In this document: positions 16,904 through 25,855 of the stretch, piece by piece
Position numbering within the stretch: position 1 is the first letter of the stretch
Layout: every line of letters starts with the position of its first letter
From: Caballeronia sp. INDeC2
GTDB taxonomy: Bacteria; Pseudomonadota; Gammaproteobacteria; Burkholderiales; Burkholderiaceae
Direction of reading: 5' to 3'
Assembly (NCBI RefSeq): GCF_023631325.1
Contig: NZ_JALQDG010000036.1
Coordinates: 1-64,000, forward strand
Length of the DNA stretch: 64,000 nt
Notes under the pieces: model-generated
The model's input: only the letters and a program-made list of their open reading frames with translations
What the model was told of the DNA's origin: nothing
The model's database searches: none
Translations under genes and position numbers: made by a program

Positions 16904-18412
16904 TCACGCGGCCGATGCGCGCAGCGCGGCGAGCGTCGGTCCGAGCGGACGCACGCGCATGCGTGCATCGAGTTTGCGCCACGGCAGATCGGCCGGATCG
17001 GCGGCCATCGGACCGGGCGCCTTCGCGACGAGTATGCGCGACGCGATCGGCTCGAAATCGGCGCGAAAATGCACCGAACTCTTGTTGACCAGAATCTTCA
17101 TGCGTTCCGGCTCGATGCCCGCTACGCGAAAGAGATTGCGGTCGAACACCTGCATCTTGATGCTGCTCACCGCGATGCGCACGCCGCCGATACGCAGGCA
17201 CGCGGTCGGCCCGAGTTCGCCCGACATGCCGTTGAGCATCGGGCCATCGAAGCGAAAGCGCCCGTCCGACAGATACTCGACTTCGAACTCGCCTTCAAGC
17301 GGTGAATCGCCCGGCACGTTCGAGCCGCCGCCGAGCGCAAGCGCGATACGCGCACCGACGCCCGCGCGATGCGCCGCCCGCGCCGCGTTCTCGTCCCAGA
17401 TGACGCCGACGGCCGCATCGCGCGCACCGTTGCGCAACAGCGCGCGGACCATGCCCATCGTGTTCGAATCGCCGCCGACGCCCGGATTGTCCTGCGTATC
17501 GGCGATGATCACGGGCTTCGTCGCGTCGCGGCTCGCATCGATGGCTTCGCGCGCGGCTTCATCGGGCGAAAGAAACGGCACGTCCCAGCGCGCTTCGTCG
17601 TTGACGAGCGTCGTGTAGAGCGCGTCGACGGCGTGGTCGGCGGCTTGCTGATCGAGCGCATAGCCCCAGATGACCGGCCCGCATTCGTCGAAGTCCGACG
17701 CGGGAAAGCCCGGCGCGAACGACAGCGACACGACATCATCCTTTTCCAGCGATTCGAGCGTGCCGTACATGCCGCGCGCCGGCTCGACGAGCGTGCACAT
17801 GCCGTTCACCGGTATCAGGAAGGGCACGCGGCGCATCGCACGCTTCAACGGTCCGGCATGTTCGATTCGCTTCGCGAGCAAGTGCGCCGCGCGCAAACCG
17901 GTTTCCGCCATATCGACGTGCGGATACGTGCGATACGCGACGAGCGCATCCGCGAGCGCGACCATGCGCGCGGTGACGTTCGCATGCAAATCGAGCGAAA
18001 CGACGAGCGGCATGTCATCGCCGACGATGCCGCGCACGCGCGCCAGCAATTCGCCTTCGCCATCGTCGAGATGCTCGGTGACCATCGCGCCGTGCAGATC
18101 GAGATAGATCGCATCGAAGCCGCCCGCGCGCACACGATCGACGATCGCGCCCGCAATGCGCTCGTACGCATCTTCCGTCACATGCGCCGATGCGCTCGCG
18201 CCCGCCCAGATCACGGGAATCAGTTCATGTCCCTCGGCCTCGGCCCACTGAATGAAACCGCCGACCGGTACGTTCACGTCGCGCAGCTTCAATACATCGT
18301 CGCCGTGCGCCATCGGCGGAAATCCTTCGCCCTGGATGAAGCTCTGATAGCTCGCCTTCGTCGGCGCAAAGGTGTTCGTTTCGTGCTGGAATCCTGCGAT
18401 CAGGATCTTCAT
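16904..18412 (-). CDS. M81 family metallopeptidase (MlrC-like)
   Basis: 502 aa. The start MKILIAGFQHETNTFAPTKA is the M81/MlrC signature. The zinc-binding and acidic motifs YLDLHGAMVTEHLDDGEGEL and VVSLDLHANVT follow, and a long MlrC C-terminal domain occupies about 300-490. The founding member, microcystinase MlrC, cleaves linear microcystin peptides, but bacterial homologues in transporter operons probably act on small amides or peptides. It is 31 bases downstream of an MFS gene, so the two are likely cotranscribed and controlled by the divergent LysR gene. Confidence 0.8.
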   Translation of the reverse strand: MKILIAGFQHETNTFAPTKASYQSFIQGEGFPPMAHGDDVLKLRDVNVPVGGFIQWAEAEGHELIPVIWAGASASAHVTEDAYERIAGAIVDRVRAGGFDAIYLDLHGAMVTEHLDDGEGELLARVRGIVGDDMPLVVSLDLHANVTARMVALADALVAYRTYPHVDMAETGLRAAHLLAKRIEHAGPLKRAMRRVPFLIPVNGMCTLVEPARGMYGTLESLEKDDVVSLSFAPGFPASDFDECGPVIWGYALDQQAADHAVDALYTTLVNDEARWDVPFLSPDEAAREAIDASRDATKPVIIADTQDNPGVGGDSNTMGMVRALLRNGARDAAVGVIWDENAARAAHRAGVGARIALALGGGSNVPGDSPLEGEFEVEYLSDGRFRFDGPMLNGMSGELGPTACLRIGGVRIAVSSIKMQVFDRNLFRVAGIEPERMKILVNKSSVHFRADFEPIASRILVAKAPGPMAADPADLPWRKLDARMRVRPLGPTLAALRASAA

Positions 18413-18443
18413 GACCGTTGTCCTTGAAAGTGTCGATCGATGT

Positions 18444-19757
18444 TCAGGCCGTGCGCGCGTTGGCCGCGGCGACCGTGCGTTTGTTCGTGAGAATCAGCAC
18501 GCATGAAAGCGCCGCCATGCCCGCCATCACGACGAGGCCGCCGTTCGTGCTGCCGGTTGCGGACTTCACCCAGCCGATCACCGCCGGGCCCCAGAAGCCG
18601 CCCGACAAACCGATCGTGTTGATGAGCGCGATGCCGCCCGCCGCGGCCGGTCCGGAAATCGTTTCGGACGGAATCGCCCAGAAGACCGTGTAGGCCATCC
18701 ACATGCAGGCCGTGACGAGCGTGAGCAGCGTAAGCGTGACGACGAGATTGCCCGATGCATGCGGCGTCATCACCAGCAGCGCGGCGGCGGCGAGCGCGGG
18801 CAGCGCGCTGTGATAGCGGCGCTCGCCGACCCTGTCGGAGCGTCGTGCTGCCGCATACATCGCGATAGCGGCGGCGATATACGGAATTGCGGCGTACCAG
18901 CCGAGATGCATCGTGTCGTTCACACCTTGCTCTTTGATGAGCGTAGGCAGCCAGAAGCTGATCGCATAGATCGGAAAGATGATGCAGAAGTACGCGATCG
19001 CCAGCAGATAGATGCGCGGATTCTTCGCGATCTCCCTGAACGATTCAATGCGATGCGACGCGCCGCCGTGCCCGCCGACTTCCGCCTCGACGAGACGCCG
19101 CTCGTCTTGCGTGAGCCAGCGCGCATCGCCGGGACGATTGGCGAGCACCCGCCACACGAGCGCACCCAGCGCGATGCACGGCAAGCCTTCGACGAGAAAC
19201 ATCCACTGCCAGCCGGCCAGTCCGCCGACACCCGCCAGCGACGAGATCAGCCACGCCGAGAGCGGCCCGCCGACGACGCCGCCAAGCGGACCCGCGACGA
19301 ACACGAGCGCGATCGCGCGCGCCATGCGCTTCGGCCCGTACCAGCACGAGAGGTAATAGATCATGCCCGGCGCGAAGCCCGCTTCGAAGACGCCGAGCAG
19401 GAAACGCATCGCGTAGAACGCGGGCACGTTGCGCACGAAGAGCATGCACGCCGACGTGATGCCCCACAGCACGAGAATGCGGCTGAACGTGAGGCGCGCG
19501 CCGATCTTCGGCAGCATCAGGTTGCTCGGAATCTCGAACAGCACATAGCCGATGAAAAAGATCCCGGCGCCGACGCCGTACGCCGCATCGGAGAAACCGA
19601 GATCGCTTTGCATCTGAATTTTCGCGAAGCCGACGTTCACACGGTCCAGATACGCGAACATGTAGCACGCGATGAGGAGCGGCAGGAGCCGCCGGTTGAT
19701 CCTGCTGTAGAGCGCCGAAACGGCATCGCCGCCTCGCAAGGTCTGAATCGTCGACAT
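18444..19757 (-). CDS. MFS transporter (anion:cation symporter, ACS/tartrate-like)
   Basis: 437 aa from the ATG at 19757, preceded by CCAGGAGACGCGG; an ATG nine codons upstream has a poorer site. About 12 transmembrane helices are visible. ACS-family features include LLIACYMFAYLDRVNVGFAK near the start, MRFLLGVFEAGFAPGMIYYL after helix 3, and FWAIPSETISGPAAAGGIAL late. It should import an organic anion. It is cotranscribed with the M81 peptidase, suggesting uptake of a compound with an amide bond that the peptidase cleaves. A LysR gene is divergent 114 bases away. Confidence 0.85.
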   Translation of the reverse strand: MSTIQTLRGGDAVSALYSRINRRLLPLLIACYMFAYLDRVNVGFAKIQMQSDLGFSDAAYGVGAGIFFIGYVLFEIPSNLMLPKIGARLTFSRILVLWGITSACMLFVRNVPAFYAMRFLLGVFEAGFAPGMIYYLSCWYGPKRMARAIALVFVAGPLGGVVGGPLSAWLISSLAGVGGLAGWQWMFLVEGLPCIALGALVWRVLANRPGDARWLTQDERRLVEAEVGGHGGASHRIESFREIAKNPRIYLLAIAYFCIIFPIYAISFWLPTLIKEQGVNDTMHLGWYAAIPYIAAAIAMYAAARRSDRVGERRYHSALPALAAAALLVMTPHASGNLVVTLTLLTLVTACMWMAYTVFWAIPSETISGPAAAGGIALINTIGLSGGFWGPAVIGWVKSATGSTNGGLVVMAGMAALSCVLILTNKRTVAAANARTA

Positions 19758-19871
19758 CCGCGTCTCCTGGTTTGTCTCCCCCATCGGGTGAGGCCATGTT
19801 GAGCGCGTGCGACCGTGCGAGCAAGAGCAACTAAGTTCACGTATCGTTGCCCTGTGAGCAACACTGGATCA

Positions 19872-20861
19872 ATGACCATGCGCGAAATCAACCAGCAACG
19901 CCTGCGTTACTTTCATGAAGTGCTGTCGCACGGCACGATTCGCGGGGCGGCGGATCATCTGAATACGTCGCCGTCGGTGATTGCGCGGCAGATCAAATTG
20001 CTCGAAGACGAGCTCGACACCACGCTCTTCGAGCGGGAGCCGCGCGGCGTGCGGCCGACCGAGGCGGCGTTTCATCTGCTCGAATTCTGGCGCGGCTATC
20101 GCTCGCAACAGGAGAAGCTCGAAGACCAGTTGCACGCGCTGAAGGGATTGCAGCAAGGGCAAATCCGGCTCGCGGTGAGCGAAGGCTATGTCGATACGCT
20201 CGTCGACGACGTGCTCGCGCCGTTCTGCGCGCGCTATCCGCGCCTCGAAATCGACATGCGGATGCTCGCCGTCGACGACCTGCTGGAAGAAGTCGCGCAA
20301 AGCCGCGCGCATATCGGGCTTGCGTACAATCCGCCGCCGCACGAGCGCATCGAGAGCCGCGCGAGCTCGCCGCAGCCGGTCGTGCTGCTCGCGCGGCGCG
20401 ATCATCCGCTCGCGCGGCGCGGCGGCGCCGCGCGGATTCACGATCTGCTCGACTATCCGCTCGCGCTGATGCCGCCCACTTTCGGCATCGGCCATGTCGT
20501 GAAGATGCTGGAGACGACCGACAACTTCGCGATCCGCCCGGCGCTTACGACGAACTCGCTCGGCGCGTTGAAGCGCTTCGTCGCCGCGGAGAATTTCATG
20601 ACGCTCATCGGCGAGTTCGCCGCGTATCGCGAACTGGCGAGCGGCGAGCTGACCACGATCCCGATCGCGCATCCGCTCTTCGAAAGCGCGCAGGCGAAGC
20701 TGCTCGTGAAGACGGGGCGTCCGCTCGCGGCGGGGCCGCAGGAATTGCTCGACTGGATTCTGAAACGAATGCCGATGTTCGCGAGTCCGCCCGCGTCGCC
20801 CGTCAAACGAGCGCGGCCTCGGGCACCTCGGCGAGACGCGCCGCCGGCGAAATCGCGATGA
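19872..20861 (+). CDS. LysR-family transcriptional regulator
   Basis: 329 aa from the ATG at 19872 (alternative at 19878). The LysR helix-turn-helix spans about 5-65 (QRLRYFHEVLSHGTIRGAAD, then PSVIARQIKLLEDELDTTLF); the remainder is the periplasmic-binding-like effector domain. It is divergent from the MFS/M81 unit and very probably regulates it. A GTTGC-N7-GCAAC repeat (19846-19862) in the spacer is a candidate site. Its last 59 bases overlap the 3' end of the convergent MFS gene, and the arginine/proline-rich tail may be a consequence of that overlap. Confidence 0.85.
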   Translation: MTMREINQQRLRYFHEVLSHGTIRGAADHLNTSPSVIARQIKLLEDELDTTLFEREPRGVRPTEAAFHLLEFWRGYRSQQEKLEDQLHALKGLQQGQIRLAVSEGYVDTLVDDVLAPFCARYPRLEIDMRMLAVDDLLEEVAQSRAHIGLAYNPPPHERIESRASSPQPVVLLARRDHPLARRGGAARIHDLLDYPLALMPPTFGIGHVVKMLETTDNFAIRPALTTNSLGALKRFVAAENFMTLIGEFAAYRELASGELTTIPIAHPLFESAQAKLLVKTGRPLAAGPQELLDWILKRMPMFASPPASPVKRARPRAPRRDAPPAKSR

Positions 20862-22020
20862 TCCACGCCTGCACGACGAAGCCAGCCGCCGCCGCGACGA
20901 GGCACGGCGCCATGCCGAAACGCGCGCTGATCGCCGCGCCGAGCAGCGCGCCGAGCGGCCGCGCGCCGTAGGTCGCCGTGCTGTTGAGCGCAAAGACGCG
21001 GCCCATCATGCTCGCGGGCGTGATGGCCTGACGCAGCGTCGTCGAGCCGACCGTCCACAGGATCGGCCCCGCGCCCATCAGGAAGAAGCTCGACGCCGCG
21101 AGCCAGAACGACGGCGCGGCGAGCGTTCCGACCATCGCGAGCGATGCAGCCAGCCCGCAGAACGGCCCGACGAGCAGCATGCGGCCGAACGCGATGCGCC
21201 GCGTGACGGCGGGCGCCGCGAGCGCGCCGCACACCATGCCGACGCCATACGCGCCGAGCGTGACGCCGACCGCCGACGCGCTCAGGCCGAGCCGCTGCAC
21301 CGCATACGGCACATAGACCGACTGCAACGTGAAAAAGCCGATGTTGAAGAAAACGGCAGTGGCGAGCATCGGGCGCAGCAGCGCATCGCGGGCGACGAAG
21401 CGCGCGCCTTCGCGCAGCTCGATCAGGAAATGGCGCGCGGCGGCCTTCTGACGCGGCGGTTCGCGCAATCCCGCGAGCAGCATCGCCGCCGCCGCCGACA
21501 AGCCCGCCGCGCAGCCATACGCCCAGCCCGCGCCGATCCATCCGACGATCAGCCCGCCCAGCGCCGGCCCCGCCGAATACGCGACGCTGCGCGCAAGCTC
21601 GATGCGCCCGTTCGCGGCAGGCAGCGCAGCACGCTCGACGAGCGCCGGCACGAGCGCGGGCGCGGCGACGTTGTAGGCGACCGTGCCCGTCGCGCCGAGA
21701 AAGCCCAGCAGCGCGAGCAGCGGCAGCGTCAAGGCGTGCGAGAACACTAGAAGAAGGACGCAGGCCATCGCGACGGCGCGGGCGCATTCGGCGGCGGCCA
21801 TCAGCGTGCGGCGCGAACGGCGGTCCGCGATCACGCCGAGCGGAATCGACAGCAGCAGAAACGGCAGCGTCTGCGCGCTCTGCAGCAGACCGATATCGAC
21901 GGCCGATGCGCCGAGCGCGAACACGGCGGCGAGCGGTGCGGCGGCAAGGCCGATCTGCTCGGCCGATTGCGCGAGCAGGTTGGACCAGGCGAGGCGTCGA
22001 AAGGAAGCGGGGAAGCGCAT
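20803..22020 (-). CDS. MFS transporter (EntS/DHA3-like)
   Basis: 405 aa, with a GGAGTCAC ribosome site. The alternating hydrophobic pattern gives 10-12 helices. The helix 2-3 loop GVIADRRSRRTLMAAAE and the layout resemble the DHA3/enterobactin-exporter-like branch of the major facilitator superfamily, so drug or siderophore efflux is more likely than sugar uptake. There is no adjacent biosynthetic cluster, so the substrate is unknown. The 3' end overlaps the convergent LysR gene. Confidence 0.75.
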   Translation of the reverse strand: MRFPASFRRLAWSNLLAQSAEQIGLAAAPLAAVFALGASAVDIGLLQSAQTLPFLLLSIPLGVIADRRSRRTLMAAAECARAVAMACVLLLVFSHALTLPLLALLGFLGATGTVAYNVAAPALVPALVERAALPAANGRIELARSVAYSAGPALGGLIVGWIGAGWAYGCAAGLSAAAAMLLAGLREPPRQKAAARHFLIELREGARFVARDALLRPMLATAVFFNIGFFTLQSVYVPYAVQRLGLSASAVGVTLGAYGVGMVCGALAAPAVTRRIAFGRMLLVGPFCGLAASLAMVGTLAAPSFWLAASSFFLMGAGPILWTVGSTTLRQAITPASMMGRVFALNSTATYGARPLGALLGAAISARFGMAPCLVAAAAGFVVQAWIIAISPAARLAEVPEAALV

Positions 22021-22106
22021 CGAAGTGACTCCGTGAGGCGACGAGATGACTCATCGTCACGGATGCGGCGCGCGCCGGCACTCCACTTCTTGCGCTGTGA
22101 TTCGCG

Positions 22107-22742
22107 TTACTGCGGCGTGCCGTCGAGCTTCGCTTTCTCCGCCGCGATCTGATCGGCGATCTTGGCGGCGAGATCGTCGAGCGAAGAGATGGATTCGGCC
22201 GTGTTGATCACGAAGCGCGCCGCCGCGCCGTAGGGCTTGGGCGCAGCCGCCGATTTCTGCCCTTTCAACTCGCCGCTCGTGTCGATCTGCGTGAGCGGCG
22301 CGTCCGGGCTCGCCGCGAGATTGGCGAGCTGCACGGTGACGTGCGTGTTGGGCGGTTCGTCCGATGATCCCATCGACGGCAGCGCGGCGCCGAATGCCGA
22401 CGACAGCGTTTCGTCGAATTCGCCGGTCACGAGCCAGCCCGAGGTAGGCGGCGGCGCATCCGCCGTCATGTGACATGCGCCGATGCCCTTCGCGTCGAGC
22501 GCCTTGACGATCCCTTCGGCCAGCCCCGATGCGTTCTGATCGACCTTCATCGCGTTGCGCGCGGCACGCAGCCGCGAGCCGGGAAAACGCGACGCGCCGC
22601 CTTGCTGGCTCACCGGCGTGAAGTCGCGAACCTGAACCAGACCGCCTGCGCCTGTGCACGGCGGCGCGGATTCGGCGAGCGCGAGCGTGCTGATCGCGAA
22701 GCCGAGCACCGCCAGTGCAACGCGTGAGGATGAAGTGTTCAT
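22107..22742 (-). CDS. secreted DUF4410-like protein
   Basis: 211 aa from the ATG at 22742, which has GGAGACAAG upstream. A Sec signal peptide spans about 1-23 (RVALAVLGFAISTLALAESA). The mature protein has LVQVRDFTPVSQQGG, then LAEGIVKALDAKGIGACHM and GWLVTGEFDE, the layout of the DUF4410 family of envelope proteins. Two cysteines may form a disulfide. Function unknown. It is 49 bases downstream of the GGDEF-EAL gene on the same strand; cotranscription is possible. Confidence 0.6.
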   Translation of the reverse strand: MNTSSSRVALAVLGFAISTLALAESAPPCTGAGGLVQVRDFTPVSQQGGASRFPGSRLRAARNAMKVDQNASGLAEGIVKALDAKGIGACHMTADAPPPTSGWLVTGEFDETLSSAFGAALPSMGSSDEPPNTHVTVQLANLAASPDAPLTQIDTSGELKGQKSAAAPKPYGAAARFVINTAESISSLDDLAAKIADQIAAEKAKLDGTPQ

Positions 22743-22791
22743 CGCTTGTCTCCGGCTCGCATCCGCGAATCTCGCGATGATAACGCCCGCT

Positions 22792-25071
22792 TCAGCGCAA
22801 CGCAGCGAGCTCGCGCGCATCGGCCTGCGCCATCAGACTTGCGAGCGGCACGGGACGGCTGAGCAGAAAGCCTTGCACCTTGTCGCAATTCACTTCGCGC
22901 AGCGTATCGAGCTGCTCCTGCGTTTCGACGCCTTCCGCGACCACCGTCACGCCGAGCTTGTGCGCGAGATCGATCACGCCTTCGACCACCGTGCGCACCA
23001 TCGCATCGGTGGCGATGTTGTCGACGAAGGACTTGTCGAGCTTCAGCACGTCCGGCCGGAAACGCGCGAAGTAGCTGAGGCTCGAATAGCCCGTGCCGAA
23101 ATCGTCGATGGCGATGCGCACGCCCATCGCGCGCACGTTCGAGAGCACTTCCTGCGCGTCGTCGACGTTATCGATCAGCGCGGATTCGGTGATCTCCAGC
23201 GTGATGCGGTTCGAATCGATGCAGCCGCGCCTGATCGCGTGCCTGAGCACGGACACGAGGCGCGGATCGCGGAACTGTTTCGGCGACACGTTGAGCGCCA
23301 CCGCGCACGCTTGCGGCAGCGCGAGCGCGAGTTGCGACGCCGCCAGCACGGCCTCGCGAATGACCCAGTGCCCGGCCTCTACGATGAGCGCGCTCTCTTC
23401 CAGCACCGGCACGAACGCGCCGGGCGCGAGCAGTCCGAGCTGCGGATGATTCCAGCGCAAGAGCGCCTCGACGCCGACGAGCGCGCCCGAATCGACGCGA
23501 TACTGCGGCTGATAATGCAGCACGAACTGATTCTCGCGGATCGCGCCGTGCAGTTCCGCTTCGAGATGCGCGCGCGCGAGATCGTCCTTCTCGCGATCGC
23601 CGAACACGCGGAACGTGTTGCGGCCCGCGCGCTTCGCGGCGTACATCGCCATGTCGGCGCTGATGAAGAGCGCTTCGGGCGTGCGGCCATGCTCCGGATA
23701 GAGCGCGACGCCGATAGAGCATGTCATCGTCACGCTCTTGCATTCGATCTTGATCGGACGATGACAGGCGACCGAGAGCTTTCGGCACGCGCGCGCGATG
23801 CTTTCCTGTTCGAACGTGCCCGGCAGGATCACCGTGAACTCGTCGCCGCCCGGACGCGCGGCGATGGCGCCTTCGGGCAGCGTTTCCTGGATGCGTCGCG
23901 CGATCGTGCGCAACACGGCATCGCCGGCGATATGGCCCGCGGTGTCGTTGATGGATTTGAAGCGATCGATATCGATGAAGAGATACGCGAACGCCGCGCC
24001 TGCTTCGCAGCGCTTCAGAAGCGCGTCCATCATCGCGTTGCGGTTGGAGAGGCCGGTGAGGCTGTCGGTGTTCGCGAGCCGATGCAGTTCCTGCAGACGC
24101 TGACGCTCGTCGGTGGCATCCACGCACACGCTCACGACGCGCGACACGACGCCGTCCTCGGTCACCGGATAGATGTCCGCTCGCACCCAGCGCGTGCGGT
24201 CGTGCGGCAGGCACAGACGGAAATAGCTCTGCGTCGCGGCGCCCGTGTTCAGCGCCGTGCGCATTTCGTCGCGCAGCGCGGGCAGATCGTCGGCATGCAC
24301 GCGCTCCGACCATGCGGTCTGATCGGCTTCGAGCGCGGCCATAGGCATTTCCCACATGCGCTCGAATGCGGAGCTCACGTGCAGCAGTTCGCGGAAATCG
24401 CGCGTCGCGGTCCAGAAGACGGCATCGACGTGATCTTCCATGTCCTTCTGCACCCGCGCGTTGCCGCGCAGTTCGTCGATGAGATTCACTTCCGCCGTGA
24501 TGTCGCGCGATTTGCACAGCACCGCGGTGATCTTGCCGTGCTCGCCGTAGACGGGCGCGAAGGTCGACGTCCACCATTTCAGCTTGCCGTTCATCGTGCG
24601 GCACGCGCCGGAAAACGACGTCGATTCACCCGCTTTCGCACGCTCGAACGCTTGCCGCGCATCGGGACCGTCCCAGAACGCGAGCCAGTCGATGCCGACG
24701 AGATCCTCGGCGCGATCCGCTTCGAGCAGACGCCTGCCGACCTCGGAGATGCACATGATGCGGCCTTCGAGCGAGAGCAGCTTCAGGCAGTCTTCCGCGA
24801 TGGAAAGCAGGCCGTGCGCGACCTGCCGCGCGACGAAGGCCTGGCGATTCGCCTTCTGCATGCGATGCACGACGAGGGTCGCGCCGAAGACGAGCGCGGC
24901 GAGCAGCACGTTGCACGGCATCGGCACGAAGAAGGTGCCGCATGCCGCGACGAGCACGCCGAGCGGAGCGAGACCGAGCCCATCGAAACGGCGTGCGTGT
25001 TCGAAGTACGGCAGGTTCCTGGCGACGTTCTCGCCGATGGTCCCGAGGAAATCGTTGGCGCCTCTCTGCAC
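22792..25071 (-). CDS. membrane PAS-GGDEF-EAL cyclic-di-GMP enzyme
   Basis: About 759 aa from a GTG at 25071; no ATG occurs upstream of the membrane region, and the frame further upstream is non-coding. Order: two hydrophobic segments (about 33-70), two PAS-like regions (about 85-210 and 215-320), GGDEF domain (about 330-495) with an intact RPGGDEF signature, and EAL domain (about 505-755) with VEALLRWNHP, DDFGTGYSS, LKLDKSFV and EGVET all intact. Both diguanylate cyclase and phosphodiesterase activities are therefore possible. It sits in the inner membrane and affects biofilm or motility decisions. The N-terminus is uncertain. Confidence 0.85.
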   Translation of the reverse strand: MQRGANDFLGTIGENVARNLPYFEHARRFDGLGLAPLGVLVAACGTFFVPMPCNVLLAALVFGATLVVHRMQKANRQAFVARQVAHGLLSIAEDCLKLLSLEGRIMCISEVGRRLLEADRAEDLVGIDWLAFWDGPDARQAFERAKAGESTSFSGACRTMNGKLKWWTSTFAPVYGEHGKITAVLCKSRDITAEVNLIDELRGNARVQKDMEDHVDAVFWTATRDFRELLHVSSAFERMWEMPMAALEADQTAWSERVHADDLPALRDEMRTALNTGAATQSYFRLCLPHDRTRWVRADIYPVTEDGVVSRVVSVCVDATDERQRLQELHRLANTDSLTGLSNRNAMMDALLKRCEAGAAFAYLFIDIDRFKSINDTAGHIAGDAVLRTIARRIQETLPEGAIAARPGGDEFTVILPGTFEQESIARACRKLSVACHRPIKIECKSVTMTCSIGVALYPEHGRTPEALFISADMAMYAAKRAGRNTFRVFGDREKDDLARAHLEAELHGAIRENQFVLHYQPQYRVDSGALVGVEALLRWNHPQLGLLAPGAFVPVLEESALIVEAGHWVIREAVLAASQLALALPQACAVALNVSPKQFRDPRLVSVLRHAIRRGCIDSNRITLEITESALIDNVDDAQEVLSNVRAMGVRIAIDDFGTGYSSLSYFARFRPDVLKLDKSFVDNIATDAMVRTVVEGVIDLAHKLGVTVVAEGVETQEQLDTLREVNCDKVQGFLLSRPVPLASLMAQADARELAALR

Positions 25072-25181
25072 CTTTCTGGCCCTGTTGTGATGATGGCTTT
25101 GATCGGTGTTTATCGGCGCAAGGGCGGAAGTCTTTAGTAAGGAAGGCAGTGGTAAGGATTGCCGGGGCGAGAGGCAAAACT

Positions 25182-25820
25182 TTAGCCGCGCTTCGGTTTG
25201 CGCACGGCCCGCACCTTGCCCGTGCGCCCGCCGCCGCAGAAAAAGCGCTCGTGTCCGTCCGATTCGAGCCCCGATACGCCCACGCCTTCGGGCATCTCCA
25301 ATCGCTCGATGACCTCGCCCGATTGCGGATCGATATGCCGCAGCTCGCTCTCGTCGCCTTCCCATGTCGCGTGCCAGAGTTCGCCGTCGATCCACGTCAC
25401 GCCCGTGACGAAGCGATTCGACTCGATGGTGCGCAGGATCGCGCCGTTGTCCGGATCGACCTGATGAATCTTGCGTTCGTTGTATTGTCCGACCCAGAGC
25501 GTGCCTTCGGCCCACGCGAGGCCCGAGTCCGCGCCGCCGCCCGGCGCTGGAATCGTCGATAGAACGCGGCCTGTCTTCGGATCGATCTTCTGGATGCGGT
25601 CCTCGGCGATCTGAAACAGATGCTCCCCGTCGAAGGCCGTGCCCGCATGGGCCGCGACGTTCAGCGAGCGCTCTTTCTCGCCGCTGTCGGGGTCGAAGGC
25701 GTTGAGCGTATCGCCCGCCGCGAACCACACGCGCTCGCCGTCCCACGTGACGCCGTGCACGCCCTCGACATCGGGAAAAGGCCCATATTCACGGATGATT
25801 TCCGCTTTTGCGCGTTTCAT
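25182..25820 (-). CDS. beta-propeller protein (glutamine cyclotransferase / Vgb-like repeats)
   Basis: 212 aa with no signal peptide. Repeated blades of the form W-D-G-x-x-V-W / I-D-P-x-T-G-x-V run through the protein: VTWDGERVWFAAGDTLNAFD, QKIDPKTGRVLSTI, HQVDPDNGAILRTI, RHIDPQSGEVIERL. This is the repeat style of glutaminyl-peptide cyclotransferase-like or Vgb/SMP-30-like propellers. An enzyme activity cannot be deduced. It is the downstream neighbour of a TPR/winged-helix regulator that is divergent from a DUF2182 gene, and may belong with them. Confidence 0.6.
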   Translation of the reverse strand: MKRAKAEIIREYGPFPDVEGVHGVTWDGERVWFAAGDTLNAFDPDSGEKERSLNVAAHAGTAFDGEHLFQIAEDRIQKIDPKTGRVLSTIPAPGGGADSGLAWAEGTLWVGQYNERKIHQVDPDNGAILRTIESNRFVTGVTWIDGELWHATWEGDESELRHIDPQSGEVIERLEMPEGVGVSGLESDGHERFFCGGGRTGKVRAVRKPKRG

Positions 25821-25855
25821 GTCGCCGTCCTTTTCATGACCGATGAGACTTCATG

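Noticed and set aside
22654..25137. Very long plus-strand open frame opposite the GGDEF-EAL gene
   Set aside because: His/Arg/Asp-rich translation without a domain. It is the antisense shadow of a gene with intact catalytic motifs on the other strand, as is common at this GC content.
25072..25746. Extension of the GGDEF-EAL frame to 25746
   Set aside because: It is antisense-frame sequence of the propeller gene on the same strand, low in recognisable structure, with no plausible start codon and ribosome site.
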